A stretch of DNA of 64,000 nt from Aeromonas taiwanensis (GCF_000820165.1 NZ_CDDD01000056.1:105160-169159); one strand, 5' to 3'; shown: positions 29,373-45,035, numbered from the stretch's first letter. Notes: generated by a model from the letters alone, not told the origin. Numbers and translations are program-made.

Positions 29373-29690
29373 ATGAGCAAGCAGAAAGAACTCTTTGCTA
29401 ATGAAGAGATTGCAGAAGCAGAGAAAACGAAGCTGCAACCGCCACCCATGTACAAGGTCGTCCTGAACAACGACGACTACACACCGATGGAGTTCGTGGT
29501 GGAGGTGCTGCAAAGGTTCTTTGGTATGGATCTGGAGAAGGCCACTCAGGTGATGCTGAGCGTGCATTATAGTGGTAAGGGAGTCTGTGGCACATTCACC
29601 GCCGAGATTGCCGAAACCAAGGTGGTCCAGGTCAACACCTATTCACGTAACAACGAACATCCACTGCTATGTACCATGGAAAAGGCTTGA
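29373..29690 (+). CDS. clpS: ATP-dependent Clp protease adaptor ClpS
   Basis: 105 residues. It captures N-degron substrates and passes them to ClpA. The core has [24 protein letters not shown], where NNDDYTPM forms the N-end-residue pocket, and [12 protein letters not shown] and AEIAETKV, which complete the ClpA-binding face. The disordered N-terminal tail (about 25 residues) needed to enter ClpA is present. clpA follows after 60 bases. Confidence 0.96.
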   Translation: MSKQKELFANEEIAEAEKTKLQPPPMYKVVLNNDDYTPMEFVVEVLQRFFGMDLEKATQVMLSVHYSGKGVCGTFTAEIAETKVVQVNTYSRNNEHPLLCTMEKA

Positions 29691-29750
29691 AGCTGATGAC
29701 TTGATGGCGATAACGACACCGCATTGTTGCTGTACTGAGGGGAGGTGCCT

Positions 29751-32006
29751 ATGTTGAACAAAGATCTAGAAAAGACGCTGAACGAGGCTTTCAAGCTGGC
29801 CCGTGACGAGCGCCACGAATTCATGACCGTCGAGCACCTGTTGTTAGCCCTGTTGGATAACAGCTCAGCCCATGAGGCGCTGAGTTCGTGTGGTGCGGAT
29901 GTGGAGCAGATGCGCAAGGAGATCCGCGCATTCATCGATCAAACAACCCCGCTTATTCCCCGTGATGACGAAGACAGAGAGACCCAGCCGACCCTTGGCT
30001 TCCAGCGCGTGCTGCAACGCGCCGTCTTCCATGTCCAGTCGTCGGGCAATACCGAGGTCAGCGGTGCCAACGTCCTGGTCGCCATCTTCAGCGAGCAGGA
30101 GTCCCAGGCCGCCTACTTCCTGAAAAAGGCGGAAGTCAGCCGGCTGGACGTGGTGAATTTCCTCTCCCACGGGGTACGCAAAGACAGCAAGCCCGAGAGT
30201 GGCGGCGGCAACAATGCCGAGTCCGATGATGAGGTCTCTTCCGCCCAGATCGAGAGCTTTGCCACCAACCTCAACCAGCTGGTGCTGGAGGGGCGGATCG
30301 ACCCGCTCATCGGGCGCGATCAGGAGCTGAGCCGTACCATCCAGGTACTGTGCCGCCGCCGCAAGAACAACCCGCTGCTGGTGGGGGAGGCGGGGGTCGG
30401 CAAGACCGCCATCGCCGAGGGGCTGGCCTATCGCATCGTCAAGGGGGACGTGCCCGAGGTGATAGCTAACAGCACCATCTACTCCCTCGACATGGGGTCC
30501 CTGTTGGCGGGGACCAAATATCGCGGTGACTTCGAGAAACGCCTCAAGGTGCTGCTCAAGCAGATCGAGCGTCAGGAGGGGGCCATCCTCTTCATCGACG
30601 AGATCCACACCATCATAGGGGCGGGGGCCGCGTCCGGTGGCCAGCTCGATGCCGCAAACCTCATCAAGCCACTGCTTTCCAACGGGTTGCTGCGCTGCGT
30701 CGGCTCCACGACCTATCAGGAATATTCCCAGATCTTTGAAAAAGACCGGGCCCTGGCCCGCCGCTTCCAGAAGATCGATATCGTAGAGCCGAGTGTGGAT
30801 GACACGACGCGTATTCTGATGGGGCTCAAGAGCCGCTATGAGTCTCACCATGGCGTGCGCTACACCGTCAAGGCCATTCGTGCCGCGGTGGAGCTCTCAG
30901 CCAAATACATCAACGACCGCCACCTGCCGGACAAGGCGATCGACGTCATCGACGAGGCGGGGGCGGGACAGCGGTTGTTGCCGGCCAGCAAGCGCAAGAA
31001 AGTGATCAATGTGCCGGAAATCGAGGCCATTGTCGCCAAGATCGCCCGCATCCCGGAAAAATCCGTCTCCTCCTCCGACAAGGAGGTGCTGAAGAACCTG
31101 GAACGCAATCTCAAGATGGTGGTGTTCGGTCAGGACAAGGCTATCACTGTGCTCACAGATGCCATTCGCCTGTCACGCTCCGGCCTTGGCAACGAGCGTC
31201 GCCCCGTCGGGTGCTTCCTGTTTGCCGGCCCGACCGGGGTGGGCAAGACAGAAGTTACCCAGCAACTGGGCAAGGCGCTCGGGGTGGAGGTTCTGCGCTT
31301 TGACATGTCCGAATACATGGAGCGTCACACCGTCTCCCGCCTGATTGGTGCTCCTCCCGGCTATGTGGGGTTCGAGCAGGGGGGGCTGCTGACCGACTCC
31401 GTCCTCAAGCATCCGCACTCCGTGGTGCTGCTCGACGAGATCGAGAAGGCGCACCCGGATGTCTTCAACCTGCTGCTGCAGGTGATGGACAACGGCACCC
31501 TGACCGACAACAACGGGCGCAAGGCCGATTTTCGCAATGTGATCCTGGTGATGACCACCAACGCGGGGGTACAGGAGACACAGCGCAAGTCCATCGGCTT
31601 CCAGCAACAGGACATGAGCCACGATGCCATGGCGGTGATCAACAAGACCTTCAGTCCGGAGTTTCGCAACCGGCTGGACCACATCATCTGGTTCAACCAC
31701 CTGGACATGGCGATCATCCATCAGGTCGTCGACAAGTTCATCGTCGAGCTGCAGGTACAGCTGGATGCGAAAGGGGTATCGCTCGAAGTCTCTGAAGAGG
31801 CGCGCCACTGGCTGGCCGAGAAGGGATATGACAGGGCGATGGGGGCCAGGCCCATGGGGCGGGTCATTCAGGAGCAGCTCAAGAAGCCGCTGGCCAACGA
31901 GATCCTGTTTGGTTCACTGGTCGATGGCGGCGTAGTGCGGGTCGAGCTGGTGAATAACAGCCTCAGCTTTGATTTTCAGGTCAACGTTGAAGCTGTCTCC
32001 CACTGA
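29751..32006 (+). CDS. clpA: ATP-dependent Clp protease ATPase subunit ClpA
   Basis: Hexameric AAA+ unfoldase that works with ClpP. 751 residues. N-domain (about 1-145) that docks ClpS; D1 with Walker [10 protein letters not shown] and Walker [11 protein letters not shown]2 with Walker [10 protein letters not shown] and [13 protein letters not shown]; the KSIGF loop (IGL-type) contacts ClpP. I use ATG 29751, which gives [10 protein letters not shown] as in E. coli, with GGGGAGG upstream. The frame could begin at a GTG two codons earlier. ClpP itself is not in the window. Confidence 0.96.
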   Translation: MLNKDLEKTLNEAFKLARDERHEFMTVEHLLLALLDNSSAHEALSSCGADVEQMRKEIRAFIDQTTPLIPRDDEDRETQPTLGFQRVLQRAVFHVQSSGNTEVSGANVLVAIFSEQESQAAYFLKKAEVSRLDVVNFLSHGVRKDSKPESGGGNNAESDDEVSSAQIESFATNLNQLVLEGRIDPLIGRDQELSRTIQVLCRRRKNNPLLVGEAGVGKTAIAEGLAYRIVKGDVPEVIANSTIYSLDMGSLLAGTKYRGDFEKRLKVLLKQIERQEGAILFIDEIHTIIGAGAASGGQLDAANLIKPLLSNGLLRCVGSTTYQEYSQIFEKDRALARRFQKIDIVEPSVDDTTRILMGLKSRYESHHGVRYTVKAIRAAVELSAKYINDRHLPDKAIDVIDEAGAGQRLLPASKRKKVINVPEIEAIVAKIARIPEKSVSSSDKEVLKNLERNLKMVVFGQDKAITVLTDAIRLSRSGLGNERRPVGCFLFAGPTGVGKTEVTQQLGKALGVEVLRFDMSEYMERHTVSRLIGAPPGYVGFEQGGLLTDSVLKHPHSVVLLDEIEKAHPDVFNLLLQVMDNGTLTDNNGRKADFRNVILVMTTNAGVQETQRKSIGFQQQDMSHDAMAVINKTFSPEFRNRLDHIIWFNHLDMAIIHQVVDKFIVELQVQLDAKGVSLEVSEEARHWLAEKGYDRAMGARPMGRVIQEQLKKPLANEILFGSLVDGGVVRVELVNNSLSFDFQVNVEAVSH

Positions 32007-32029
32007 TGGGTCATGAATGCCAGCAATGA

Positions 32030-32063
32030 CAAAAAACCCCAACCGAGAGGCTGGGGTTTTTTG
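32030..32063. terminator. Bidirectional terminator between clpA and infA
   Basis: AAAAAACCCCAACC, GAGA loop, GGCTGGGGTTTTTT, one internal mismatch. It lies between two convergent genes. Confidence 0.87.
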
Positions 32064-32076
32064 CTGAATTCCTGGC

Positions 32077-33076
<1,000 letters not shown>

Positions 33077-33080
<4 letters not shown>

Positions 33081-33784
33081 GGGCTGATCCTCCTCGCTTG
33101 CCAGCAGCCATCCTGCAGGGGCTGTCGGCTCAGGGTGGTCAATGCACTCAGGAATTGCTTTCTCGGCCACTCCTGGACACCCAGGGTCGCCAGAAAGGGG
33201 TTTTGCATCTGGCAGTCGATGAGGGCGCCACCATGGCGGGCGAAATGGCGACAGAGCGCCACCATGGCCAGCTTGGTGCCGTTGTCGATGCGACTGAACA
33301 TGGACTCGCCGCAGAAGACGCGGCCGAGGGAGAGGCCGTAGAGACCGGCCTGCAGCTGGTCATCCTGCCAGATTTCGACGGAGTGCGCGTGGCCAAGGCG
33401 ATGCAGCTGCCGGTAGGCGTCGATCATGGGGGCGCTGATCCAGGTTCCGCTGGCACTGCGACGAGGGGCGGCGCAGGCCGCAATCACCTCATCGAAGGCG
33501 CGATTGATGAACACCTCGACGGGAGTGCGGCGGATGACCTTCTGCAGGCTGCGACCAATATGGAGTTCGTCGGGCACGATGACCCCCCTGGGATCCGGTG
33601 ACCACCACAGCAGCGGCTGGTGTGGCTCATTCCATGGAAAGATCCCGCTGTGATAAGCTGCCAGCAGTCGAGCGGGGGAGAGATCCCCCCCTATCGCCAG
33701 CAGTCCGTTGGGTTCTTCCAGCGCATGGCTGGGGGAGGGAAACCAGCACAGCTCATCATCCAGTTCGGTAAGATAGCGAGACAT
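33077..33784 (-). CDS. aat: Leucyl/phenylalanyl-tRNA--protein transferase
   Basis: Adds Leu or Phe to N-terminal Lys or Arg. 235 residues from ATG 33784 (MSRYLTELDDELCWFPSP); an in-frame ATG at 33799 would add five residues and neither has a clear ribosome site. Family blocks: EPNGLLAIGGDLSPARLLAAYHSGIFPW, LWWSPDPRGV, GESMFSR, CQMQNPFLATLG. It is coupled to bpt. Divergent from the glycine-zipper gene, whose ATG (33802) is almost adjacent. Confidence 0.94.
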
Positions 33785-33801
33785 AAGGCAGAGGTTCATA
33801 G

Positions 33802-34272
33802 ATGAAGGCCATTATCCTGATAGTATCCAGCTTGCTTGGCTTTGTCACGGCACCCGTCTGGGGCGCCGTGTATGAGCGCAACACGGCGCGCCCCGTGGAG
33901 CAGGTGGTCTTTGGTCAGGTCGACACGGTGCGCAACATCACCCAGAGCCAGATGGTGGAGTCCGAGCAGAGCGGCTGGAAGACGCTGGGAGGCGCCGTGC
34001 TCGGCGGGTTGCTCGGCAACCAGTTTGGCGGCGGTCACGGGCGGGAAATCGCCACGGCCGTGGGGGCGCTGGCGGGGGCGGCTGCGGTGCAGCATTACCA
34101 GTCCGGGGGCAGCGTGGTGGAAAGCAAATTGGTGGAGCTCTTGATCAGGAGCGACCAGGACAAGCTCATCAACGTGATCCAGGATTTCGATCCGGCCATG
34201 GTGTTCGCGCAGGGCGACAAGGTGCGCATCCTCTATTTCAACGATGGCGTGCGGGTCGACAAAACGTACTGA
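33802..34272 (+). CDS. Glycine-zipper 2TM-domain envelope protein (SlyB-like)
   Basis: 156 residues. An N-terminal signal peptide (about 1-21, LLGFVTAPVWG|AVY) has no lipobox Cys, unlike SlyB. A glycine-zipper pair (about 61-100: GGAVLGGLLGNQFGGG, VGALAGAAAVQ) is followed by a soluble tail ending KVRILYFNDGVRVDKTY. Members sit in or against the outer membrane and are linked to envelope integrity; the exact role is unknown. GAGG is 6 bases before the ATG. The promoter must lie inside the divergent aat gene. Confidence 0.8.
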   Translation: MKAIILIVSSLLGFVTAPVWGAVYERNTARPVEQVVFGQVDTVRNITQSQMVESEQSGWKTLGGAVLGGLLGNQFGGGHGREIATAVGALAGAAAVQHYQSGGSVVESKLVELLIRSDQDKLINVIQDFDPAMVFAQGDKVRILYFNDGVRVDKTY

Positions 34273-34308
34273 GACCGGCGGGCAGAGGGGCTGGAGAAAG
34301 GAAAGTGA

Positions 34309-34336
34309 CCCGGCGCTCACCCAAGGTGGCGCCGGG
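34309..34336. terminator. Terminator-like hairpin between the glycine-zipper and GGDEF genes
   Basis: CCCGGCGC / GCGCCGGG with inner CACC/GGTG pairing. No T-run on the forward side, weak TCACTTTCC on the reverse; lies between convergent genes. Confidence 0.45.
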
Positions 34337-34370
34337 CGGTACTACACGGAGTGTCTTGTGCGAGACTCGG

Positions 34371-35612
34371 TCAGGCGCCCTGGGCGACGATTTTGTCGCG
34401 TCCGGTGTTCTTGGCCTGATAAAGCTGGCGATCTGCCTCGCAGAGCGCTTCGTCCATGGAGAGCCGCCCGACGTTGATGACGCCAAAACTGGCGCGCACA
34501 AACAGCGGTATCTCCCGTGACAAGGGCTGCTGGCGTAGCTGCTGGCGCAGCCCTTCCAGTCGCTTGAGCAGCACGGGGACGGGGCAATGGGCCACCATCA
34601 GGGCAAACTCTTCCCCACCGAAGCGGGCTATCATGGCATCCGGGAAAAACTGGGTAAGCAGCCGTGTCAGGTGGCAGAGCAGCTGATCACCGATGGCATG
34701 ACCCCAGTGATCGTTGACCTGCTTGAAATGATCCACGTCGAGCACGCACAGGGAGAGCGGCGCCTGCTGGCGCTGGTGCTCCTCGAACCACTTCTGTCCC
34801 TCGTTGAACCAGTAGCGCCGGTTGTAGAGTCCGGTCAGGTAGTCCCGGTTGGCCGACTCCTGGATGCTGTTGAACTGCTCCAGCGCTTCCAGGTTGTGGC
34901 TGACCCGGCACTGCAGCTCCTCGGGCTCAAAGGGCTGGTTGAGGAAGTCGTTCGCCCCTTGCTTGAGGTAGCGGGCCGAGAGGCCGTGCTTGTCCGACAC
35001 CGAGATGCCGATGATGGCGAGCTGCTGCTTGCTGTAGCGCTCCCGCAGCATCCGCACCAGACTGATGCCGTCGATCTCCGGCATGTAGTAGTCCACCAGC
35101 ATGAGCCGGATGGCGGGGTGCTGCTCGAGCAGGGCCAGGGCATCGCGGGCACAGGCAGCCTCGTGTACCTGCAGCAGCTGCTTGCGCAGCTGGGCCGCAG
35201 TGCGATGGCGGGAGGTGCGCGAGTCATCGACCACCAGCACTTCGATGGCCTGGTTCAAATAGAGGCGGTGCACCAGGCTGACGGCATATTGCAGGGAGTG
35301 ACGTGAATCCTTCATCACGTAGTCCAGCACCCCTGCATCCAGCCAGGCTTCCCGTTTCTCCTCGCTGATGTCGGCGGTGAGGATCACCACAGGCAAGCCG
35401 CGCTCCATCAGCACATTGACGGCCTCTCCAGAGGGGGCATCCGGCAGGGTGAGATCCACCAGGGCGACCACATACTCCTCACCCTGGCAGTCGCGCGCAG
35501 CGTCAAGGCTATCAAAGGCATCGATTTCCAGTCCGGTCTGCTGCGCAATGGCCTGGGTCAGCATGCGACGAACCGTCAGGCTGTCTTCCACAATCATGAT
35601 TTTCCGTTTCAT
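34371..35612 (-). CDS. Double-receiver diguanylate cyclase (REC-REC-GGDEF)
   Basis: 413 residues from the ATG at 35612 (GAGGAG upstream; an in-frame TTG at 35624 is unlikely). REC1 (1-120) has acidic ED at 9-10, phospho-acceptor D53 and switch Lys in MKDS (101). REC2 (about 125-240) has DD129-130 and D174 (VDYYMPEIDG), but the invariant Lys-Pro is Gln-Pro (NQPF, 225-228). The GGDEF domain (255-413) has an intact GGEEF at 332-336 and LDVDHFKQVND, but no RxxD inhibitory site upstream. So it should make c-di-GMP, probably without product inhibition. Its sensor kinase is not here. It sits downstream of trxB on the same strand, separated by a terminator. Confidence 0.88.
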   Translation of the reverse strand: MKRKIMIVEDSLTVRRMLTQAIAQQTGLEIDAFDSLDAARDCQGEEYVVALVDLTLPDAPSGEAVNVLMERGLPVVILTADISEEKREAWLDAGVLDYVMKDSRHSLQYAVSLVHRLYLNQAIEVLVVDDSRTSRHRTAAQLRKQLLQVHEAACARDALALLEQHPAIRLMLVDYYMPEIDGISLVRMLRERYSKQQLAIIGISVSDKHGLSARYLKQGANDFLNQPFEPEELQCRVSHNLEALEQFNSIQESANRDYLTGLYNRRYWFNEGQKWFEEHQRQQAPLSLCVLDVDHFKQVNDHWGHAIGDQLLCHLTRLLTQFFPDAMIARFGGEEFALMVAHCPVPVLLKRLEGLRQQLRQQPLSREIPLFVRASFGVINVGRLSMDEALCEADRQLYQAKNTGRDKIVAQGA

Positions 35613-35623
35613 TCTTCTCCTCA

Positions 35624-35656
35624 AAAGAAAAGGGCATGCCGATTGGCATGCCCTTT
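35624..35656 (-). terminator. Intrinsic terminator after trxB
   Basis: AAAGGGCATGCC, GATT loop, GGCATGCCCTTT. On the reverse strand it is followed by TCTTTTG-type T-rich sequence. Confidence 0.82.
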
Positions 35657-35668
35657 ATATCCTCAGGG

Positions 35669-36770
<1,102 letters not shown>

Positions 36771-36799
36771 CACTCATCTACACCCCTTGCGGGGAGCGA

Positions 36800-37915
<1,116 letters not shown>

Positions 37916-38065
37916 GCTATCCCTCGTCTATCGATTGGTGGTTTATGTTGCCTAATTGTTAAGCGACATATGCGCCTAGTATATTCAGGTATTGACAGGA
38001 TTTGTGACCATTATTATAAAATGACTGGTGATTCTTACCAAAAAATAGCCAAAGGATGGAATTAA

Positions 38066-38557
38066 ATGATGGAAGCTAAGAGTCGGCTAAAGGATTTGGA
38101 CAGGATTGACCGCAACATTCTTAATGAACTGCAAAAGGATGGCAGGATTTCGAACGTTGAGTTGTCCAAACGAGTTGGCCTGAGTCCCACACCGTGTCTG
38201 GAACGGGTTCGTCGCCTGGAGCGACAAGGGTATATCGAAGGGTATGCCGCCATTCTGAATCCTCATTATCTTGACGCGTCTCTGCTGGTATTCGTGGAAA
38301 TTACCCTCAATCGTGGCGCACCCGACGTGTTCGAGCAGTTCAATAAGGCTGTTCAGGTACTCGAAGAGATCCAGGAGTGCCATCTGGTATCCGGTGATTT
38401 CGACTATCTGCTCAAGACCCGCGTCAGCGACATGTCCGCCTACCGCCGCCTGCTGGGTGAAACCCTGCTGCGTCTGCCGGGCGTTAATGACACCCGCACC
38501 TACGTGGTGATGGAAGAGGTCAAACAGAGCAGTCGTCTGGTGATCAGCACCCGATAA
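38066..38557 (+). CDS. lrp: Leucine-responsive regulatory protein
   Basis: 163-residue AsnC/Lrp global regulator. N-terminal helix-turn-helix (DRIDRNILNELQKDGRISN, LSKRVGLSPTPCLERVRRLE) and C-terminal RAM effector domain (FVEITLNRGAPDVFEQF, CHLVSGDFDYLLKTRV) are nearly identical to E. coli Lrp. The first ATG (38066) and second (38069) are adjacent; AAAGGATGG precedes them. Divergent from ald across a 150-base AT-rich region likely to hold Lrp sites. Confidence 0.96.
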   Translation: MMEAKSRLKDLDRIDRNILNELQKDGRISNVELSKRVGLSPTPCLERVRRLERQGYIEGYAAILNPHYLDASLLVFVEITLNRGAPDVFEQFNKAVQVLEEIQECHLVSGDFDYLLKTRVSDMSAYRRLLGETLLRLPGVNDTRTYVVMEEVKQSSRLVISTR

Positions 38558-38606
38558 GCGGGGTTGTGCTGTGACTTGCAAGTACCATGACGAGTCACGA
38601 TAGTCA

Positions 38607-38640
38607 GAAACGAGCGGCCGGTCCGCTCGTTTCTTCTTAT
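38607..38640 (+). terminator. Intrinsic terminator after lrp
   Basis: GAAACGAGCGG / CCGCTCGTTTC perfect 11-bp stem, CCGGT loop, followed by TTCTTATTT. Confidence 0.83.
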
Positions 38641-38747
38641 TTACTGTTTCATGGCCCGCCTTCAGGCACTGGCTGACAATCGGTGGGCTTTTCAGGGATA
38701 CTAGGCCCCCTATCCCCGCATTCATGTTTTCAGAAAGGAGCCGGAGT

Positions 38748-41252
38748 TTGGCCGATAAAAAGCTGTTTACTCCTTTATCAGGTACACAACGGATCTTCGA
38801 GGCCGTCTTGATTGCCATCACCCTGATGGCTGCCTATCTCTTGCTTGCCCTCTTGACCTATCACCCCGCCGATCCCGGCTGGTCCCAGACCTCCTGGCAG
38901 GGAGAGGTAAAGAACCTCGCTGGCAGCGCGGGGGCCTGGCTCGCGGACATCACCATGTTTACCTTCGGGGCCTTCTCCTACCTGGTGCCCCCCCTGGTGG
39001 TCCTGCTCGGCTGGAGCCTGTTCTGGCGCCCGAGCAAGCTGCTGGAAGTGGACTATCTCACCCTGTCGGTGCGGATCATCGGTTTCATCCTCACCGTGCT
39101 CGGCATGTCCGCCATCGCCAGCATGAACTTCAACGATCTGCAGAACTTCTCCGCCGGTGGCCTGGTCGGAGACGTGATCGCCTCCGCCGTGGTGCCCCTG
39201 TTTGGTGGCGTGGGGGCCAACCTCATGCTGCTCTGCTTCGTGGCGACCGGCATCACCCTGTTTACCGGCTGGTCCTGGCTCACCATCGTCGAGCGTATCG
39301 GTGCCGCCTGCACCGGCAGCATCAGCGCCATCTACCATTTCCCCACCACCCTGGGTCGCTGGCTGACCGGCGGCTGGCGCCAGCCCCGCTACGAGGGGCC
39401 GGATCCCCTGCTGGAAGGTGGGGTGGGCAGCTTCGACCAGGAGGAGGACGAAGACGAGCCCCACAGCAGCTGGACACGCAATCCCAAGGCTAAAAATCGG
39501 GCTCAGAAGACAAAATCTGACGAATGGCTGCCGGAGCTTGACGAAGACACCTTCCAGTTCGATCCGCAGTTTGACGACGAAGAGGACGAGGCTCCGGCGC
39601 CTGCCGCCAAGGGCAAGCGCGTGGTCAACGGCCGTCAGCGCCCGGTGGTGAGCCAGGAAGAGGACGATCTCGATCTGCCCTGGGCGGAAGGGGAGGAGGC
39701 TCCCGAGGCCCCGGTCGCCCCGGCACTGGTCAAGGCGAAGCGCCGTCCCCAGGCCGATCTGGCCCCCCTGCCGAGCATCGATCTGCTGGACAGGCCGCCC
39801 GCCAAGACCCAGATGATGAGCAAGGACGAGCTGGAGCGCATGGGCCGGCTGGTGGAGGCGAAACTCGCCGACTACAACGTGCAGGCCAAGGTGGTCGGCG
39901 TCTATCCGGGTCCCGTCATCACCCGTTTCGAGCTGGATCTGGCACCGGGCATGAAGGCGAGCAAGATCACCAACCTGTCGCGGGATCTCGCCCGTTCCCT
40001 CTCCGCCAGCAGCGTGCGGGTGGTGGAAGTGATCCCCGGCAAGACCTATGTCGGCATCGAGCTGCCCAACCGGGTGCGCCAGACCGTCTACCTGCGTGAG
40101 ACCCTGGACTGCGAGGCGTTCCGTGATAGCCGCAACCCGCTGACCATGGGGCTGGGCCAGGACATCGCCGGAGAACCCGTTGTGGTGAACCTCGCCAAGA
40201 TGCCCCACCTGCTGGTGGCCGGTACCACGGGCTCGGGCAAGTCGGTGGGGGTGAACACCATGATCATCTCCATGCTCTACAAGTCCTCGCCCGAAGACCT
40301 GCGTTTCATCATGATTGACCCCAAGATGCTGGAGCTCTCGGTCTACGAAGGCATTCCGCACCTGTTGACCGAAGTGGTCACCGACATGAAGGACGCGGCC
40401 AACGCCCTGCGCTGGTGCGTGGGCGAGATGGAGCGCCGCTACAAGCTGATGTCCGCGGTCGGCGTGCGCAACCTAAAGGGGTATAACGACAAGGTGTTGG
40501 CTGCGATCGAGGCCGGTGATCCCCTGCTGGATCCCCTCTGGCGTCCGGGCGACTCCATGGATCAGATGCCGCCGGAGCTCGAGAAGCTGCCCCACATCGT
40601 GGTGGTGGTGGACGAGTTCGCCGACATGATGATGATCGTCGGCAAGAAGGTGGAAGAGCTCATTGCCCGTATCGCCCAGAAGGCGCGGGCGGCCGGTATT
40701 CACCTCATTCTCGCGACCCAGCGTCCGTCGGTGGATGTGATCACCGGCCTCATCAAGGCCAACATCCCGACCCGGATCTCCTTCCAGGTGTCGAGCAAGA
40801 TCGACTCGCGCACCATCCTGGATCAGGGGGGCGCCGAATCCCTGCTCGGCATGGGGGACATGCTCTACATGCCGGCCGGTACCTCCAACCCGACCCGGGT
40901 CCACGGCGCCTTCGTGGATGACCACGAGGTACACAAGGTGGTGGCGGACTGGAAACTGCGTGGCGAGCCGGATTACATCGAGGAGATCCTCTCCGGCGAG
41001 TCGGACGGCGAGGGGAGCGGCGGTGAATACGGCGGCGGCGGTGACGAGGAGCTCGACCCCCTGTTCGACGAGGCGGTCGCCTTCGTGGTGGAATCCCGCC
41101 GCGGCTCCACCTCCAGCGTGCAGCGCAAGTTCAAGATCGGTTACAACCGGGCGGCCCGTCTCATCGAGCAGATGGAAAACCAGGGCATCGTCAGCTCCCC
41201 GGGTGGCAACGGCCAGCGCGACGTGCTGGCACCGCCGCCGGTGCGTGACTAA
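38748..41252 (+). CDS. ftsK: DNA translocase FtsK
   Basis: Septal DNA pump that coordinates chromosome dimer resolution with division. Four transmembrane spans lie in the first 200 residues. The acidic linker (about 220-345; [21 protein letters not shown]) is short compared with E. coli's 600-residue linker. The RecA-like motor has Walker [15 protein letters not shown] and Walker [13 protein letters not shown], and the C-terminal gamma winged helix ([23 protein letters not shown]) reads KOPS. I favour the TTG at 38748: AAAGGAG (38735-38740) is 7 bases before it, while the in-frame ATG at 38724 has none. That gives 834 residues. Confidence 0.93.
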   Translation: MADKKLFTPLSGTQRIFEAVLIAITLMAAYLLLALLTYHPADPGWSQTSWQGEVKNLAGSAGAWLADITMFTFGAFSYLVPPLVVLLGWSLFWRPSKLLEVDYLTLSVRIIGFILTVLGMSAIASMNFNDLQNFSAGGLVGDVIASAVVPLFGGVGANLMLLCFVATGITLFTGWSWLTIVERIGAACTGSISAIYHFPTTLGRWLTGGWRQPRYEGPDPLLEGGVGSFDQEEDEDEPHSSWTRNPKAKNRAQKTKSDEWLPELDEDTFQFDPQFDDEEDEAPAPAAKGKRVVNGRQRPVVSQEEDDLDLPWAEGEEAPEAPVAPALVKAKRRPQADLAPLPSIDLLDRPPAKTQMMSKDELERMGRLVEAKLADYNVQAKVVGVYPGPVITRFELDLAPGMKASKITNLSRDLARSLSASSVRVVEVIPGKTYVGIELPNRVRQTVYLRETLDCEAFRDSRNPLTMGLGQDIAGEPVVVNLAKMPHLLVAGTTGSGKSVGVNTMIISMLYKSSPEDLRFIMIDPKMLELSVYEGIPHLLTEVVTDMKDAANALRWCVGEMERRYKLMSAVGVRNLKGYNDKVLAAIEAGDPLLDPLWRPGDSMDQMPPELEKLPHIVVVVDEFADMMMIVGKKVEELIARIAQKARAAGIHLILATQRPSVDVITGLIKANIPTRISFQVSSKIDSRTILDQGGAESLLGMGDMLYMPAGTSNPTRVHGAFVDDHEVHKVVADWKLRGEPDYIEEILSGESDGEGSGGEYGGGGDEELDPLFDEAVAFVVESRRGSTSSVQRKFKIGYNRAARLIEQMENQGIVSSPGGNGQRDVLAPPPVRD

Positions 41253-41273
41253 GCCTCACTCCTGTATCATTCT

Positions 41274-41302
41274 GGCCATGCCCTCTGCGGGCGTGGCCTT
41301 TT
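41274..41302 (+). terminator. Intrinsic terminator between ftsK and lolA
   Basis: GGCCATGCCC / GGGCGTGGCC (one G-T pair), loop TCTGC, then TTTTATC. It ends only 15 bases before the lolA ATG, so it could act as an attenuator in the lolA leader. Confidence 0.7.
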
Positions 41303-41317
41303 ATCGAGAACCTCCCT

Positions 41318-41938
41318 ATGAAGAGCCTGATGAAAAAACAACTGTTGATGGGTTCCATGCTGCTGGTCGCCAGCAGCCAGGTGTGGGCCGATGCGGCCAG
41401 CGATCTCAAGCAGAAACTGGCGGGCGTCAGCCTCTTCTCCGCCAAGTTTGCCCAGACCGTCTATGACAGCAAGGGCAAGGAGCTGCAGAAGGCGAGTGGC
41501 TCCCTGGTGGTGCAGCGCCCGAATCGTTTCAACTGGCACACCACCTCCCCGGACGAGAGCCTGATCGTGGCCGATGGCAAGGATGTCTGGGTGTATGATC
41601 CCTTCGTCGAGCAGGTCACCGCCCTCAAGATGAAGGATGCGGTGCTCAACACCCCCTTCGTGCTCATCGCCGGTAACGACAACAGCCTCTGGAAGAACTA
41701 CGACGTGACCCAGGAAGGGGATGTCTACACCGTCACCAGCCGCAACAAGGACGAGCTCATCGCCTCCTTCCGCATCACCTTCGACAGGCAGAACAACATC
41801 AGCCGCTTCGACGTCAAAGAGGCGCAGGGACAGTGGAGCGAGTTCACTCTGGGCAGCTTCAACCGCAAGCCGGTGCTCAAGGGCAACGAATTCGTGTTCA
41901 AGATCCCGAAGGGGGTCGAGCTGGACGATCAGCGCTGA
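41318..41938 (+). CDS. lolA: Outer-membrane lipoprotein carrier LolA
   Basis: Periplasmic chaperone that carries lipoproteins from LolCDE to LolB. 206 residues. Signal peptide with cleavage near QVWA|DAAS; mature domain with the hydrophobic-cavity pattern [43 protein letters not shown] and [14 protein letters not shown]. Its ribosome site is weak (no good GGAG before ATG 41318). In conserved order ftsK-lolA-rarA-serS. Confidence 0.95.
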   Translation: MKSLMKKQLLMGSMLLVASSQVWADAASDLKQKLAGVSLFSAKFAQTVYDSKGKELQKASGSLVVQRPNRFNWHTTSPDESLIVADGKDVWVYDPFVEQVTALKMKDAVLNTPFVLIAGNDNSLWKNYDVTQEGDVYTVTSRNKDELIASFRITFDRQNNISRFDVKEAQGQWSEFTLGSFNRKPVLKGNEFVFKIPKGVELDDQR

Positions 41939-42008
41939 TGCCCGGGCAGGCGCTGACCTTGTTGGCGGGCCGCCCGGCAACGGCTGCCCGCACCCTTCCT
42001 GACGGTCA

Positions 42009-43352
42009 ATGCAGATGAGCAATTTATCGCTGGATTTCTCGTCGGACTTTCGTCCGCTGGCGGCCCGGATGCGGCCGCAAACCCTCGACCAGTACATCGG
42101 TCAGCAACATATCCTCGGGCCCGACAAGCCCCTGCGCAAAGCCATCCTGGCGGGCCACTGCCACTCCATGATCCTGTGGGGGCCGCCCGGTACCGGCAAG
42201 ACCACGCTCGCAGAACTGGTGGCCCACTACTGCCAGGCGGAGGTGGAGCGGGTCTCCGCCGTCACCTCCGGCATCAAGGAGATCCGCGCCGCCATCGACA
42301 AGGCGAAGGAGAACAGCTGGCGCGGGGTGCGCACCATCCTCTTCGTGGACGAGGTGCATCGCTTCAACAAGAGCCAGCAGGATGTCTTCCTGCCCCACAT
42401 CGAAGATGGCACCATCACTTTTATCGGCGCCACCACCGAAAACCCCTCGTTCGAACTCAACAACGCGCTGCTCTCACGGGCCCGGGTCTATCTGCTCAAA
42501 CGGCTGGAGGAGAGCGACATCCTCGCCATGATCGATCAGGCGATGACGGACGCCCGTGGCCTCAATGATCCGGCCCTCGCCTTTGCCCCCGGGGTCAAGG
42601 AAGCGCTGGCAAAAGCCGTGGACGGGGACGGACGCAAGTCCCTGAACTACCTGGAGCTCCTGGCCGACATGGCCCAGCTCGACGGCAGCGGCCACAAGCA
42701 GATCGACAGCGCCCTGCTTGCCGCCGTGGTGGGGGAGCACGTGGCGCGCTTCGACAAGGGGGGCGATCACTTCTACGACCTCATCTCGGCGGTGCACAAG
42801 TCCATTCGCGGCTCTGCGCCGGATGCGGCCCTCTACTGGTATGCCCGCATGGTGAGCGCCGGTTGCGATCCCCTCTACATCGCCCGCCGGTTGCTGGCCA
42901 TCGCCTCGGAAGACGTGGGCAACGCCGATCCGCGCGCCATGCAGGTGGCCCTGTCGGCCTGGGACTGCTTCCACCGGGTCGGCCCGGCAGAAGGGGAGCG
43001 GGCCATCGCCCAGGCCATCGTCTACCTCGCCTGCGCCCCCAAGAGCAATGCGGTCTACACCGCCTGGAAGGCGGCGCTGGCGGACGCCAAGAATCTGCCG
43101 GATTTCGAGGTGCCCCCCCACCTTCGCAACGCCCCGACCAGGCTCATGAGCGAGCTCGGCTACGGCGCCGAGTACCGCTACGCCCACGACGAGCCGGGGG
43201 CCTATGCCGCCGGTGAGGAGTACTTCCCGCCGGAGCTGGCCGGCAAGCAGTACTATCAGCCCACCGATCGCGGCCTTGAGAAGCAGATCGGCCAGAAGCT
43301 CGACTATCTGCGCGAACTGGACAGACAGAGCCCGCGCCGGCGGGAGAAATAA
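42009..43352 (+). CDS. rarA: Replication-associated recombination protein RarA (MgsA)
   Basis: AAA+ ATPase of the clamp-loader clade that acts at stalled forks. 447 residues, or 445 if ATG 42015 (MSNLSLDF) is the start. Walker [10 protein letters not shown], Walker [17 protein letters not shown], sensor 1 [10 protein letters not shown], and the C-terminal tetramerisation domain ([33 protein letters not shown]). Starts 70 bases after lolA. Confidence 0.95.
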   Translation: MQMSNLSLDFSSDFRPLAARMRPQTLDQYIGQQHILGPDKPLRKAILAGHCHSMILWGPPGTGKTTLAELVAHYCQAEVERVSAVTSGIKEIRAAIDKAKENSWRGVRTILFVDEVHRFNKSQQDVFLPHIEDGTITFIGATTENPSFELNNALLSRARVYLLKRLEESDILAMIDQAMTDARGLNDPALAFAPGVKEALAKAVDGDGRKSLNYLELLADMAQLDGSGHKQIDSALLAAVVGEHVARFDKGGDHFYDLISAVHKSIRGSAPDAALYWYARMVSAGCDPLYIARRLLAIASEDVGNADPRAMQVALSAWDCFHRVGPAEGERAIAQAIVYLACAPKSNAVYTAWKAALADAKNLPDFEVPPHLRNAPTRLMSELGYGAEYRYAHDEPGAYAAGEEYFPPELAGKQYYQPTDRGLEKQIGQKLDYLRELDRQSPRRREK

Positions 43353-44991
<1,639 letters not shown>

Positions 44992-45009
44992 GCCTTTGTT
45001 GCAGACGAC

Positions 45010-45035
45010 AACGCCATGGCATGCCATGGCGTTGT
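45010..45035 (+). terminator. Palindromic hairpin after serS
   Basis: CAACGCCATGGCATGCCATGG-type perfect palindrome closing with CGTTG. No proper T-run follows, so it is a weak terminator candidate. Confidence 0.45.
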
